A DNA stretch of 64,000 bases, from contig NZ_AHBZ03000014.1 of the NCBI RefSeq assembly GCF_000238375.3, positions 558,001 through 622,000 on the forward strand. The letters run 5' to 3'. This document shows, piece by piece, positions 36,676 to 45,917 of this stretch. This DNA comes from Pseudoalteromonas citrea. Its GTDB lineage: Bacteria; Pseudomonadota; Gammaproteobacteria; Enterobacterales; Alteromonadaceae. Within the stretch, counting starts at the first letter, position 1; each line of letters starts with the position of its first letter. Under the pieces are notes generated by a model. The model ran no database searches. It saw only the letters and a program-made list of their open reading frames with translations, and had not been told where the DNA came from. The position numbers and the translations under genes were made by a program.

Positions 36676-38052
36676 TTAAAACTTAGGGCCGCCGCCCATC
36701 ATGCCCGGTGGCATCATGCCTTTCATACCGCGCATCATTTTTTGCATACCACCTTTACCTTTCATCTTTTTCATCATTTTTTGCATTTGAGTAAATTGCT
36801 TTAATAATTTATTGATGTCTTGGACTTGAGTTCCTGAGCCTGCTGCAATACGCTTTTTGCGAGAACCTTTAATAATATCAGGGCGTGCACGCTCTTTTGG
36901 CGTCATAGAGCTGATGATAGCTTCCATCTGTAAGAACGTCTTATCACCTACTTGGCCTTTAACTGCATCAGGTAAATTATTCATACCTGGAAGCTTCTCA
37001 AGCATCGACATCATGCCGCCCATGTTTTTCATCTGCTTTAATTGCTCAGCAAAATCTTCCAGTGTAAAACCATCACCTTTAAATACTTTCTCTGCTACTT
37101 TGGCGGCTTTATCTTTGTCGACTTTCATTTCGACTTCTTCGATAAGTGATAAAACATCACCCATACCCAAAATACGAGATGCAATACGATCTGGGTGGAA
37201 CGGCTCTAACGCATCCGTTTTCTCACCCACACCCATAAACTTAATGGGTTTACCCGTAATATGACGAATAGACAGCGCAGCACCACCTCGAGCATCACCG
37301 TCAGTTTTGGTCAGAATAACACCTGTCAGGGGTAATGCCTCACCAAACGCTTTTGCTGTGTTTGCCGCATCTTGACCTGTCATAGCATCTACGACAAATA
37401 AGGTCTCTACCGGTGTGATGGCGTTATGCAGGTCTTTAATTTCGTCCATCATGTCAGTGTCAACATGCAAACGGCCCGCAGTATCAACTAGCACAACATC
37501 TATAAATTTCTTTTTCGCGTGACTGATCGCATTGTTTGCAATATCGACCGGCTTTTGCGAAATATCGCTTGGGAAAAACTCAACATCAACTTCACTGGCT
37601 AATGTTTCTAACTGTTTTATCGCTGCTGGGCGGTAAACGTCAGCACTGACAACTAAAACGGATTTCTTTTTACGCTCTTTTAAGAACTTCGCCAGCTTAC
37701 CCACGCTGGTTGTCTTACCTGCACCTTGTAAACCCGCCATCATCACCACGGCTGGCGGCTGAGCTGCTAAGTTAAGCTCTTCATTTGCTTCACCCATCGC
37801 GCTTTCAAGTTCTTCACGCACAATTTTAATAAACACTTGGCCTGGGCTTAAGCTTTTTGTTACTTCCACCCCCACCGCACGTTCTTTTACTTGTTTGACA
37901 AACTCTCGAACTACAGGCAAGGCAACATCGGCTTCGAGCAATGCCATACGCACTTCACGTAAAGTGTCTTTTATATTTTCTTCGGTAAGGCGGCCTCTGC
38001 CACTGATATTTTTTAACGTTTTACCTAAGCGTTCTTGGAGGTTTTCAAACAT
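36676..38052 (-). CDS. ffh: signal recognition particle protein Ffh
   Basis: Ffh binds 4.5S RNA and targets signal-anchor proteins to the membrane through FtsY. The 458-residue protein (E. coli 453) has an N domain and then a GTPase with G1 MAGLQGAGKTTSVGKLA near 102, DVYRPAAIKQL, DTAGRLHVD, TKTDGDARGGAA and GVGEKTDAL. The C-terminal M domain is Met-rich (MQKMMKKMKGKGGMQKMMRG) and binds signal sequences. It is divergent from ypjD and upstream of the rpsP operon, as in E. coli. Confidence 0.98.
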   Translation of the reverse strand: MFENLQERLGKTLKNISGRGRLTEENIKDTLREVRMALLEADVALPVVREFVKQVKERAVGVEVTKSLSPGQVFIKIVREELESAMGEANEELNLAAQPPAVVMMAGLQGAGKTTSVGKLAKFLKERKKKSVLVVSADVYRPAAIKQLETLASEVDVEFFPSDISQKPVDIANNAISHAKKKFIDVVLVDTAGRLHVDTDMMDEIKDLHNAITPVETLFVVDAMTGQDAANTAKAFGEALPLTGVILTKTDGDARGGAALSIRHITGKPIKFMGVGEKTDALEPFHPDRIASRILGMGDVLSLIEEVEMKVDKDKAAKVAEKVFKGDGFTLEDFAEQLKQMKNMGGMMSMLEKLPGMNNLPDAVKGQVGDKTFLQMEAIISSMTPKERARPDIIKGSRKKRIAAGSGTQVQDINKLLKQFTQMQKMMKKMKGKGGMQKMMRGMKGMMPPGMMGGGPKF

Positions 38053-38217
38053 GTATAGGTTCCAATATATCGTAATTGCTTTGCATTATACTGATATGCT
38101 CTTAACTAATACAGTATTCAAGTGCAGACAAAGATTCTTTTTAGAAACTCTATGCAAGTGGCGAGGCTTAAAATACAATAGCCTATCTAAGGAAAATAAT
38201 TATTAGGCCCAAATCAT

Positions 38218-39024
38218 ATGTTGATTGTTAGCTTGTCTCTTATTGCCAGCGTTTTTTATGTGCTTGCCATGGGGCATGTATTATCCCGCCTCTTTCACAA
38301 AGAAGGGCCGAGTCATAAACTGACAATTATTCTCAGTACGCTTGCTATATTGACGCATATGCTCGTACTTGTGAACTCAGTGTTTACTACTGAAGGGCAA
38401 GATTTAAGTACTATTAACGTTGCCTTACTGACATGCTGGGTTATCGTTGTTAGTGTCACAACGGTCTCATTAAAGTTCCCTGCTACACTACTATTGCCCG
38501 TCGTGTATGGTTTTGCGGCATTGCTTTTAACTGCGAGCTTATTCGTTCCCCACCATATTGTTATGCAGTCTATCAATGTCGATATTGGCCTAGTTGTTCA
38601 TATTTCACTGTCATTACTTGCTTATTGCGTGCTTATTATTGCAACATTGTATGCTATTCAGTTCTTCTTTATAGATAAGCGCTTAAAGCAAAAAGATTTA
38701 GCTATTATGCACAGCCACCTCCCTCCACTAATGCAAGTTGAACAACAACTTTATCAACTTTTGACCGTAGGTACTGCGCTGCTTACCTTAGCTTTACTCT
38801 CGGGTTTTGCATTTTTAGAAGGTATGTTTGACAAAGAGTTTATACATAAAACCGTACTCTCAATGATATCTTGGGTAATTTTTTCAGCTGTCACTGTTGG
38901 CCACCATCAATTTGGTTGGCGTGGTAAACCAGTAGTATTTACGATTATTGGTGCCTCAGGGCTTGTAACACTTGCCTATTTTGGTAGTCGATTCATTCAA
39001 GAAGTGATACTTGTTAAGTTTTAG
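38218..39024 (+). CDS. ypjD: CcsA/ResC-type membrane protein YpjD
   Basis: A 268-residue inner-membrane protein with about eight hydrophobic segments, of the cytochrome c assembly (CcsA/CcmC-like) family. It lacks an obvious WWD haem-handling motif but has conserved histidines (VVHISLSLLAY, GHHQFGWRGK). The position between ffh and corB, divergent from ffh, is the same as E. coli ypjD. The physiological role of YpjD is not settled; a link to ion transport or haem is only a family-level guess. Confidence 0.88.
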   Translation: MLIVSLSLIASVFYVLAMGHVLSRLFHKEGPSHKLTIILSTLAILTHMLVLVNSVFTTEGQDLSTINVALLTCWVIVVSVTTVSLKFPATLLLPVVYGFAALLLTASLFVPHHIVMQSINVDIGLVVHISLSLLAYCVLIIATLYAIQFFFIDKRLKQKDLAIMHSHLPPLMQVEQQLYQLLTVGTALLTLALLSGFAFLEGMFDKEFIHKTVLSMISWVIFSAVTVGHHQFGWRGKPVVFTIIGASGLVTLAYFGSRFIQEVILVKF

Positions 39025-39085
39025 CTTGACTAAAAATCCAAGCTAACGCCTAATACGCTTTCGTAAGTCAAAAAGGACTCCTCTG

Positions 39086-40360
39086 TTGGACGACATATCT
39101 ACAAGCACCCTATTTATATTCTTAGGTTTGCTTATATTGATCTCGGGCTACTTTTCTAGCTCTGAAACAGGGATCATGTCAATTAACCGTATTCGGTTAC
39201 GCCACCTCGAAAAGCAAAATCATAAAGCCGCGAAACGTGTAAGCAAGTTGCTGCGTCGACCGGATAGGCTGATAGGCCTAATCCTTATCGGTAATAACTT
39301 GGTTAATATTGCAGCCGCACAGGTAGCAACAATAATTGGTATCCGCTTGTATGGTGATATGGGTATTGCAATCGCGACGTTTGTACTCACACTCGTTGTG
39401 CTGATTTTTGCCGAAGTCACACCAAAAACATTGGCAGCGCTTTATCCAGAAAAAGTCGCATTTCCAAGTTCGATAATACTCAAAGGTTTGCTCAAAATTT
39501 TATTCCCTTTGGTTATTGCGGTGAATTGGATCACCAATGGCATGTTACGTATTTTTGGTATTTCAAATCAGCAAATTGAAGAGCATAGTTTAAGTAAAGA
39601 AGAACTTAAAACGGTCGTAAATGAGTCAAGTGCTCTACTGCCGTCAAATCACCAGAATATGCTAACGTCTATTCTTGATTTAGAACAAGTCACAGTCGAG
39701 GATATAATGATCCCGCGTAATGAAATTAACGCAATCGACATAAATGACGACTGGAAAGACATTTCAAAGCAACTCACCAATGCACAACATACTCGTGTCT
39801 TATTATATCGAGATCAAATTGACGATGCCGTTGGCTTTATTCATTCAAGGGATGCACTAAGATTACTTACCAAAGAGCAATTCGACAAGCCTTCGTTATT
39901 ACGAGCAGTTAGAGAGATTTATTATATTCCCGAAAACACCTCGTTAAACACGCAGTTATTAAAGTTTCAACAAAGCAAAGAGCGCATTGGCCTAGTGGTA
40001 GATGAATATGGTGATATTCAAGGCCTAGTAACGCTGGAGGATATCCTCGAAGAGGTGGTTGGTGACTTTACAACTACGCAAACGCGCGCAACCAGTGATG
40101 AAGTTGACGTGCAAAGCGATGGTTCAGTATTGGTAGATGGTGCTGCTAATATTCGCGATATTAACAAAGAGATGACATGGGAATTACCGACAGAAGGACC
40201 TAAAACACTCAGTGGCTTGATTGTTGAATATTTAGAAGATATTCCTGAGACACAATTAGGTATGCGTATTGCGGGTTACCCAATAGAAATAATTGAGATC
40301 AAAGAAAACATGATCAAACAGGTCAAAGTCTTCCCACAACAAAGAAACAACCCTAAATAA
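39086..40360 (+). CDS. corB: CorB/CorC (HlyC)-family membrane transporter, YfjD
   Basis: A 424-residue inner-membrane protein with an N-terminal CNNM (DUF21) domain of three to four helices (SSSETGIMSINRIRLRHLEK at about 24-43, GNNLVNIAAAQVAT). A pair of CBS domains follows (about 200-325; VEDIMIPRNEINAID, GLVVDEYGDIQGLVTLEDILEE), then a C-terminal CorC_HlyC domain (SVLVDGAANIRDIN). CNNM/CorC proteins are implicated in magnesium/cobalt export. The start is a TTG preceded by AAGGA at a good distance. It is probably co-transcribed with ypjD (61-base gap) and ends at a terminator. Confidence 0.92.
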   Translation: MDDISTSTLFIFLGLLILISGYFSSSETGIMSINRIRLRHLEKQNHKAAKRVSKLLRRPDRLIGLILIGNNLVNIAAAQVATIIGIRLYGDMGIAIATFVLTLVVLIFAEVTPKTLAALYPEKVAFPSSIILKGLLKILFPLVIAVNWITNGMLRIFGISNQQIEEHSLSKEELKTVVNESSALLPSNHQNMLTSILDLEQVTVEDIMIPRNEINAIDINDDWKDISKQLTNAQHTRVLLYRDQIDDAVGFIHSRDALRLLTKEQFDKPSLLRAVREIYYIPENTSLNTQLLKFQQSKERIGLVVDEYGDIQGLVTLEDILEEVVGDFTTTQTRATSDEVDVQSDGSVLVDGAANIRDINKEMTWELPTEGPKTLSGLIVEYLEDIPETQLGMRIAGYPIEIIEIKENMIKQVKVFPQQRNNPK

Positions 40361-40376
40361 AAGCGACTTTAACGAT

Positions 40377-40407
40377 AAAAGCCGAGTCTTACTAAGCTCG
40401 GCTTTTT
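40377..40407 (+). terminator. corB terminator
   Basis: AGCCGAG/CTCGGCT stem with a 10-base loop followed by T5, 20 bases after the corB stop. Confidence 0.88.
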
Positions 40408-40518
40408 CATATCTAAAGTTATTCTGACCTGAAATATATTAAAAGTGTGTTGTGACAAGTACCACTATTTGTGGACATAATAATGCTTCCTCATAGTGTG
40501 TTAATCATCCAATACTTA

Positions 40519-41127
40519 TTATGAGAACAAGCGCTCAAACCAATTTTTATCTAAATCAGCTTCACAGCGTTTAAGTTGTGCACCATATCTGCTCGCACGA
40601 TGTTTTACTTTATTGGCAACGGCCATTAACCACTTTTTCTTTTTATAGGTACCACGCTTATAGCCACCCCAGCCATCATGGTAATTTAAATACTGCGCAT
40701 AAGCATCCCATTTTGATATGCCATTCACCTTATGGGTTTTATAAACAAACCATGCCATAAAGTCGATGGCATCTTCAAAATCATCTCTATCCGCCCCCGA
40801 ATTACCCGACTCTCTAATATAATCTTTCCAAGTCATCGTTTTCGCTTGTGAATAGCCATAGGCAGAGCTTGCTCTACCAGTCGGAATAATCCATAAAAAA
40901 TACTCCATTGGTGGCGCGGCATCATGTCTAAAAGAGCTCTCTTGATACATCATAGCCATTAATACATGTTTAGGTGATCCCCATTTTTCTTGGGCATCTC
41001 TGGCATCATAATACCAATCTTCTTTTTCTGTAAATATTTTACATAAGTCATCTGGTTGCTTCGGCGGCGCCGTCGCGCAACCACCAAGCAAACAGAGCAA
41101 AGGTATGAGAAAGTATTTTTTTAGCAT
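40519..41127 (-). CDS. lipoprotein with SLT-like lytic transglycosylase domain
   Basis: A 202-residue protein with a lipoprotein signal (MLKKYFLIPLLCLLGGC, lipid Cys17). The body looks like a short SLT (goose lysozyme-like) domain: Glu63 in AMMYQESSFRHDA is the expected catalytic acid, followed by SSAYGYSQAKTMTWKDY, DDFEDAIDFMAWFV and AYAQYLNYHDGWGGYKRG. Such proteins cleave peptidoglycan, but this single-domain type is uncharacterised and its substrate is not shown. It is monocistronic; downstream is corB on the opposite strand and upstream are two candidate small RNA genes. Confidence 0.8.
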   Translation of the reverse strand: MLKKYFLIPLLCLLGGCATAPPKQPDDLCKIFTEKEDWYYDARDAQEKWGSPKHVLMAMMYQESSFRHDAAPPMEYFLWIIPTGRASSAYGYSQAKTMTWKDYIRESGNSGADRDDFEDAIDFMAWFVYKTHKVNGISKWDAYAQYLNYHDGWGGYKRGTYKKKKWLMAVANKVKHRASRYGAQLKRCEADLDKNWFERLFS

Positions 41128-41142
41128 TTTTTTTAAACCTTA

Positions 41143-41254
41143 GTGAACTTTTGCAATTATCGTCTGTCATAACTTATGAATGCAGCAGTTTAGCATTGTT
41201 TCATCCCTGAATTTCAATTAGCGCAACCTTCTATGAAGTTTGCGTTTTTTTTTG
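41143..41254 (+). ncRNA. candidate small RNA, copy 1 (with promoter)
   Basis: A putative transcription unit on the plus strand in a gene-free region between two minus-strand genes. A GTGAAC -35-like box (41143-41148) is 33 bases before ATGAATGCAGCAG. A conserved core (41174-41210) follows, then a hairpin (41222-41231 with 41235-41244, one mismatch, loop TAT) and T9. The transcript would start near 41178 and be about 75 bases. The core matches copy 2 at 36 of 37 positions. No conserved peptide is encoded: the ATG is followed by a stop after five codons here. Confidence 0.6.
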
Positions 41255-41487
41255 CCTTCACGCTACTATATATGCAAACTTGCAAACAAAAACATATATT
41301 TTATGTCGCTGATATTAACTTAAAAACATAGGTATATTTTGCAGTTGCGTATAGAGAAATCAATAGTTTTATATTTATACTAATTTCAATTTTTTGAGAC
41401 ATTGGACCTGTATGAACTTAGCCATAAGCACTTTTAATAAGCTAATTTCACCTGCATACCTCAAAGTAAAATTATATTAAAAGTTTA
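41255..41487. other. AT-rich spacer between the two candidate small RNAs
   Basis: The 230 bases between the two units are AT-rich with no ORF, hairpin with T tract or repeat that I could support. Together with the two units it accounts for the gene-free stretch 41128-41596. Confidence 0.5.
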
Positions 41488-41594
41488 TTGAACTTAATCT
41501 CGAGTGGCGAGTCTTACTTTATGAATGCAGCAGTTTGGCATTGTTTCATCCCTGATTTATATTTAGCGTAGCCCATTGAGCTACGCTTTTTTTT
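41488..41594 (+). ncRNA. candidate small RNA, copy 2 (with promoter)
   Basis: Paralog of the unit at 41143. TTGAAC (41488-41493) is again exactly 33 bases before ATGAATGCAGCAG (41521). The conserved core is followed by AGCGTAGC/GCTACGCT (41565-41572 with 41580-41587, loop CCATTGA) and T8. The terminator arms differ in sequence from copy 1 while both still pair, which is compensatory evidence for a real terminator. The predicted transcript is about 70 bases and ends beside the gshA stop on the other strand. Confidence 0.62.
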
Positions 41595-41596
41595 AT

Positions 41597-43174
41597 CTAG
41601 GCTTTGCTAAAGTAATCATCTAAAAAGGTTTTAAATTCCACTTTATCAGCCTCTCTAACTTCTTTTTCTTTGTTCTGAGAATCAATCGCCTGGCGATGTA
41701 AAATATCTTCGCTGTAGACTTGATAAGGATAGTCCATAGCCGCTCGCTGATATGTTTGTGCCATTTCTAACGCGATAACACCTCCATCCTGCTGTGTTTC
41801 TAACATTTGCGAAATCAAACGGCCAGAAAGTGTCTGGGTACTATCTGCAATCCAAGTCTGAATATGCTCAATAGTCTGGCTGTAATACTCAACACCATAG
41901 GCATTATCCATGTACTCAGCTACAGCGGTCAAATCATCAAAAATCTGGTTTGCCCATGTAACAATATTCACTTCACCAGAACCCTGTTCTAATTGAAGCT
42001 CAGGATCTCTGCCTTGGTTAACCACACGCTTTAAGTTAATTTGCGTTGAACGCTGCTGTTCAAAATCTAATTCCGGCGATGATTTCAACAAGCAATATGT
42101 CAAAAATACATCTAAAAAGCGAATTTGCTCTAGACTGATCCCAGTATCTGAAAATGGGTTCACATCAAGCGCCCTGATCTCAATATACTCAATCCCCCCT
42201 TTCGCTAATGCTTGAGAAGGCGTTTCACCGCTTTGACTAGTACGCTTTGGCCTAATTGGCGAATAAAACTCATTTTCGATTTGTAGAATATTTTTATTTA
42301 ACTGCTTGGGGTTCTCGTCTTGATAGTCGGCTAAGTCACCATATAAATCAGAGTGGCAATGAATTGCAGCGCGTAAACCAGCAATGTACTCATCTAGGTT
42401 ATTATAAGTCACCTTTAACGACGACTGTGCGCTATTGGTATAACCAAGGTCGCCCAGTCGTAAAGCTGTGCCATGCTTTAAATATAAAGTGCCCTTCCCA
42501 ATGCGTTCAAATGGTAATTCGCTTTCTTTACCTTGCAAAAAAGAACTGCATAATGAAGGTGATGCGCCAAATAAATAACTGATCAACCACATTTCTCGTT
42601 TAAAGTTTCGGATCAAACCAAGATATTGCTCCGAAATAAAATCTTGCTCTGTTTGCTTATCAGCCGTTAACTCTTTTAAGCTTTTCCAGAGTGAGTCTGG
42701 AAATGAGATATTAAAGTGCACACCCGCAATGGCTTGCATCATGCTGCCATATCGGTTTTTTAAACCTTCACGGTAAAGCGTTTTCATACGACCAACATTG
42801 GAACTGCCAAATTGTGCTAATGCAATATCATCTTGATTTGAAATAAAGCATGGCATGCTCATAGGCCATAACAGCTCTTCACCCATTTGGTCCAAGGTGA
42901 ATTTCTGCAAGTCTCTCAATTGGTTTAACGTTTCTTCTGCGTCCTCGCTTACCGGAGTAATAAATTCAAGTAATGATTCAGAAAAGTCTGTGGTAATACT
43001 ATTATGGGTCAAAGGGTGACCCGCACCAGCTGGATGAGGTGTTTGTGCAATTTGACCACTTTTCTTTATACGCAGCGCTTCTCGCTCAATGCCACGCATA
43101 ATTCCCTTAATTGCTTGTTGATGCTTAGGCTGAGATAAAGCATCTAATCGTGTTTTTAGTTCTGTAGTTATCAA
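41597..43174 (-). CDS. gshA: glutamate-cysteine ligase
   Basis: GshA joins glutamate and cysteine with ATP, the first and rate-limiting step of glutathione synthesis. The 525-residue length (E. coli 518) and sequence fit the gammaproteobacterial type 1 enzyme. Signatures include GIEREALRIKKSGQIAQTPHP near 28, ITTDFSESLLEFITP, MSMPCF, GVHFNIS, LRLGDLGYTN and EIRALDVNPFS. It is a single gene on the minus strand. The plus-strand terminator of candidate small RNA 2 abuts its stop codon. Confidence 0.97.
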   Translation of the reverse strand: MITTELKTRLDALSQPKHQQAIKGIMRGIEREALRIKKSGQIAQTPHPAGAGHPLTHNSITTDFSESLLEFITPVSEDAEETLNQLRDLQKFTLDQMGEELLWPMSMPCFISNQDDIALAQFGSSNVGRMKTLYREGLKNRYGSMMQAIAGVHFNISFPDSLWKSLKELTADKQTEQDFISEQYLGLIRNFKREMWLISYLFGASPSLCSSFLQGKESELPFERIGKGTLYLKHGTALRLGDLGYTNSAQSSLKVTYNNLDEYIAGLRAAIHCHSDLYGDLADYQDENPKQLNKNILQIENEFYSPIRPKRTSQSGETPSQALAKGGIEYIEIRALDVNPFSDTGISLEQIRFLDVFLTYCLLKSSPELDFEQQRSTQINLKRVVNQGRDPELQLEQGSGEVNIVTWANQIFDDLTAVAEYMDNAYGVEYYSQTIEHIQTWIADSTQTLSGRLISQMLETQQDGGVIALEMAQTYQRAAMDYPYQVYSEDILHRQAIDSQNKEKEVREADKVEFKTFLDDYFSKA

Positions 43175-43234
43175 AAAAGTATCCTCAAGCCATTCAGGGC
43201 AATGTCATCTCAATGGGGTCATTTGTGCAATTAC

Positions 43235-44173
43235 TCAAGCGGTAATTATTATTTTCCCACAATAGTTATTATTTTCCATGTAATGATGCGCATCAGACAC
43301 ATTTTCTAAGCTGAATGACTCGTCTTGATGCACATTAATTTTTCCGCTTTTATATACGCTATACAGCCACTTTAGATCTTCGTGCACCGCATTAACCACA
43401 ACACCTGTCGCATTTTGGCCTAACTCATTTGCCTTTGCGCATATCAAATCTTTGGATAGTGTCGGCACCGTCACTATCATATTCTCACGCGTAATATAAT
43501 TCAGTAAATTCAAGCCGCGCTCGCCACCAACTAAATCTAACAACGCAGCATCGTGCTGCTGCTTATAAAAATCATCATACCCAAGCACTTTCACATTCAA
43601 GCTCTTCAGTAACGGGTGAGCTGGCCGAGTCGTCAACGCAATAACATCTAACCCAAGCGTTTTCGCTATCTGTATGGCCAAATGCCCGACTCCCCCTGTT
43701 GGCGCTGTAATAAAAATAGGCTTTGAATTTACATCCTCAAATAAACGCAATGCTTGCAAAGCCGTCAGCCCTGCCAAACATAGACCGGCAATCTCAGCGG
43801 TTTCTTGCGCGTTAACGACAATTAATTCACTTGGACAAACATCTAAGTAAGTGGAATAACAGCCTGGCGAATGTGCAAAGCCAACCATGCCAATAACATG
43901 TTGACCCACAGTCAAATCAGACTCTGATTCACCCACTTGTTCTATTATTCCAAAAGCATCGTAGCCTAGAGGCATAAATTGATCTTGGGCCTTCTCTTTT
44001 GCCACAAAACCCAAGCCTTGACGTGTTTTTGCATCTATCGGGTTTACACTGCTACTGATCAGCTTAATTCGAACCTTATTTACGTCAAGCTGTGATAAAG
44101 TGAGTTCAACTTTAGTCAGTGCATCGGCGTTTCCAAACTGGATAACCCCATAGGTTTGAGTTAATTGAGTCAT
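43235..44173 (-). CDS. zinc-independent medium-chain dehydrogenase (quinone oxidoreductase-like)
   Basis: A 312-residue MDR-superfamily oxidoreductase. The N-terminal GroES-like part has SSSVNPIDAKTRQG and PLGYDAFGIIEQVG. The nucleotide-binding part has TAPTGGVGHLAIQIAKTLG near 155-170, the usual NADPH signature, and LLDLVGG. The structural-zinc cysteines of true alcohol dehydrogenases are absent, so it belongs with the NADPH:quinone reductase or enone reductase group. The substrate is unknown. It is divergent from the chemoreceptor gene and 61 bases upstream of gshA on the same strand. Confidence 0.85.
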   Translation of the reverse strand: MTQLTQTYGVIQFGNADALTKVELTLSQLDVNKVRIKLISSSVNPIDAKTRQGLGFVAKEKAQDQFMPLGYDAFGIIEQVGESESDLTVGQHVIGMVGFAHSPGCYSTYLDVCPSELIVVNAQETAEIAGLCLAGLTALQALRLFEDVNSKPIFITAPTGGVGHLAIQIAKTLGLDVIALTTRPAHPLLKSLNVKVLGYDDFYKQQHDAALLDLVGGERGLNLLNYITRENMIVTVPTLSKDLICAKANELGQNATGVVVNAVHEDLKWLYSVYKSGKINVHQDESFSLENVSDAHHYMENNNYCGKIIITA

Positions 44174-44252
44174 TATGTTCCCTTACTTTTACCTACTTTT
44201 TTAACTGGCTATAATCTAACATAATTTAAGAATATCCCCTATGGAGAAAACC

Positions 44253-45800
44253 ATGCGTCGTGGGCAGACAATAACAAATGAAGAAGTGACTTTTGACGAT
44301 TCACAGCAACTTGTATCAACGACAGATTTACGAGGTGTCACCACCTACGCAAACGACGCATTTTGTAGCATCTCTGGTTTTTCTCAAGATGAACTGGTAG
44401 GAAAGAATCATAACATTGTACGCCACCCAGATATGCCAAAAGCTGCTTTTAAGGAGCTTTGGGACAAGCTTAAAGACGGTCACTCTTGGCGTGGAATTAT
44501 AAAAAACCGCTGTAAAGATGGCCGCTATTATTGGGTGGATGCCTTTGTCACACCGATATTTGAGCAAGGAAAACTTGTCGGTTACCAATCGGTCCGAGTT
44601 CGCCCCTCAGCACAATTAATACAAAGAGCCCAACAGCTCTATAACGCCATTAATACGGGTAAAAAAATAGGCCATTGGCGAGAGAATACCAAAACTCGCC
44701 AAACACTCAGTATGATACTCACCGTAATCTGCTTAACTCTAATCGCAATACAAGCTGGCTGGCTCACAACACTCATCATAACAGGGTTACTATTAACGCT
44801 ACTTTTTATGAATTATGATGAGCTCATAGATACGCCTGCGCAATTAGCTAAACAAAGGGCTGAGTTTGATTCTGTTTCACGATACATCTATGACGGACAC
44901 ACGCCATTTAGTATCGCCAAATATAATCAAGGCATGTTGCAAGCAAAACTGCGAACCGTACTTGGTCGAATGAAAGATTCAACCATTACCTTTAAAGGTA
45001 TTGCTACCAGCCTAGATGAAAAATCAAACAATACCGAACAAGGCATACAGGCGCAAAGCCAGCGTTTGAGTTCAATGGCAACGGCCATGTCGCAAATGAA
45101 CGCCACAATAGGGGAAATATCCAATAACACCAGTGAAACCGCAACCAAAGTAGATACAACCCAAGCCCATTGTAATGATATAAAAGCCACAATGTCTGAA
45201 AACGCCAGCATGGTTGGCACACTCGCCAGTCAAGTTGATGAAGCGGCACAAACCGCCACAACACTCGCCAATGAAGCGGATAAAATTGGCCAAGTCATGA
45301 CCGAAATTGAAGGGATCGCAGAACAAACAAATCTACTTGCACTTAATGCCGCTATTGAAGCCGCCAGAGCGGGAGAGCATGGCAGAGGGTTTGCCGTCGT
45401 TGCTGACGAAGTGCGTGCGTTGTCTTCTCGTACGCAAAATGCCACCAGCCACATTTATAGTTCAATCAAAGAGATCCAGGATACCCTTCACAACTGGTCT
45501 AAGGTAATGCAGTCAACCAAAGACCGAGCAGATAACTGTGCACACGCAAGCCAAGCGAGTCAAAAAGCGCTGGAAACGATTTACCATCAAATTACTGAAA
45601 TTGCGAACTCGGCGTTAGAGATTTCAGCTGCGGCAGAGCAACAGCAATCTGTTAGCCACGATATAAATAGCAACATTAATACCATTAGTCATCATGGCGA
45701 AGAAAATCTACAATTAAGCTATCGCGTAGCAGAGGATGCCGCAAAGTTGGTAAATAGTGCCGATAAAGTAAATGGGATGCTGCTTACCTTCAAAGTGTAA
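44253..45800 (+). CDS. PAS-domain methyl-accepting chemotaxis protein (Aer-like)
   Basis: A chemoreceptor of about 515 residues with a cytoplasmic N-terminal PAS domain ([48 protein letters not shown]), as in the redox/aerotaxis sensor Aer. A hydrophobic hairpin follows at about 152-188 (two short helices, minimal periplasmic part), then a coiled signalling domain. The highly conserved tip is [20 protein letters not shown] with [18 protein letters not shown] chose the ATG at 44253 because GGAG lies 6 bases upstream; the ATG at 44241 has none. A clear HAMP domain is not obvious. The PAS cofactor, probably FAD or haem, cannot be told from sequence alone. Confidence 0.9.
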   Translation: MRRGQTITNEEVTFDDSQQLVSTTDLRGVTTYANDAFCSISGFSQDELVGKNHNIVRHPDMPKAAFKELWDKLKDGHSWRGIIKNRCKDGRYYWVDAFVTPIFEQGKLVGYQSVRVRPSAQLIQRAQQLYNAINTGKKIGHWRENTKTRQTLSMILTVICLTLIAIQAGWLTTLIITGLLLTLLFMNYDELIDTPAQLAKQRAEFDSVSRYIYDGHTPFSIAKYNQGMLQAKLRTVLGRMKDSTITFKGIATSLDEKSNNTEQGIQAQSQRLSSMATAMSQMNATIGEISNNTSETATKVDTTQAHCNDIKATMSENASMVGTLASQVDEAAQTATTLANEADKIGQVMTEIEGIAEQTNLLALNAAIEAARAGEHGRGFAVVADEVRALSSRTQNATSHIYSSIKEIQDTLHNWSKVMQSTKDRADNCAHASQASQKALETIYHQITEIANSALEISAAAEQQQSVSHDINSNINTISHHGEENLQLSYRVAEDAAKLVNSADKVNGMLLTFKV

Positions 45801-45812
45801 TTATTTAGCAGT

Positions 45813-45864
45813 GACATCAAGTAAAGACACCGTAGACGAGGCTACTGATGCGTTACTTGATGTC
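45813..45864. repeat. 12-bp inverted repeat after chemoreceptor gene
   Basis: GACATCAAGTAA (45813-45824) and TTACTTGATGTC (45853-45864) are perfect complements. An inner GTAG/CTAC stem lies between them. It is 12 bases past the chemoreceptor stop with no T tract. It may be a processed 3' hairpin or a remnant of a repeat element. Confidence 0.6.
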
Positions 45865-45917
45865 GTAATTAGCCGATATCACACCTTATTCATATACCGA
45901 TTAAAGTAGTGTATGTA

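Noticed and set aside
41521-41571. 16-codon ORF inside candidate small RNA 2 (MNAAVWHCFIPDLYLA)
   Set aside because: The homologous copy at 41176 stops after five codons because of a single base change, so the reading frame is not conserved and the RNA itself is the better explanation.
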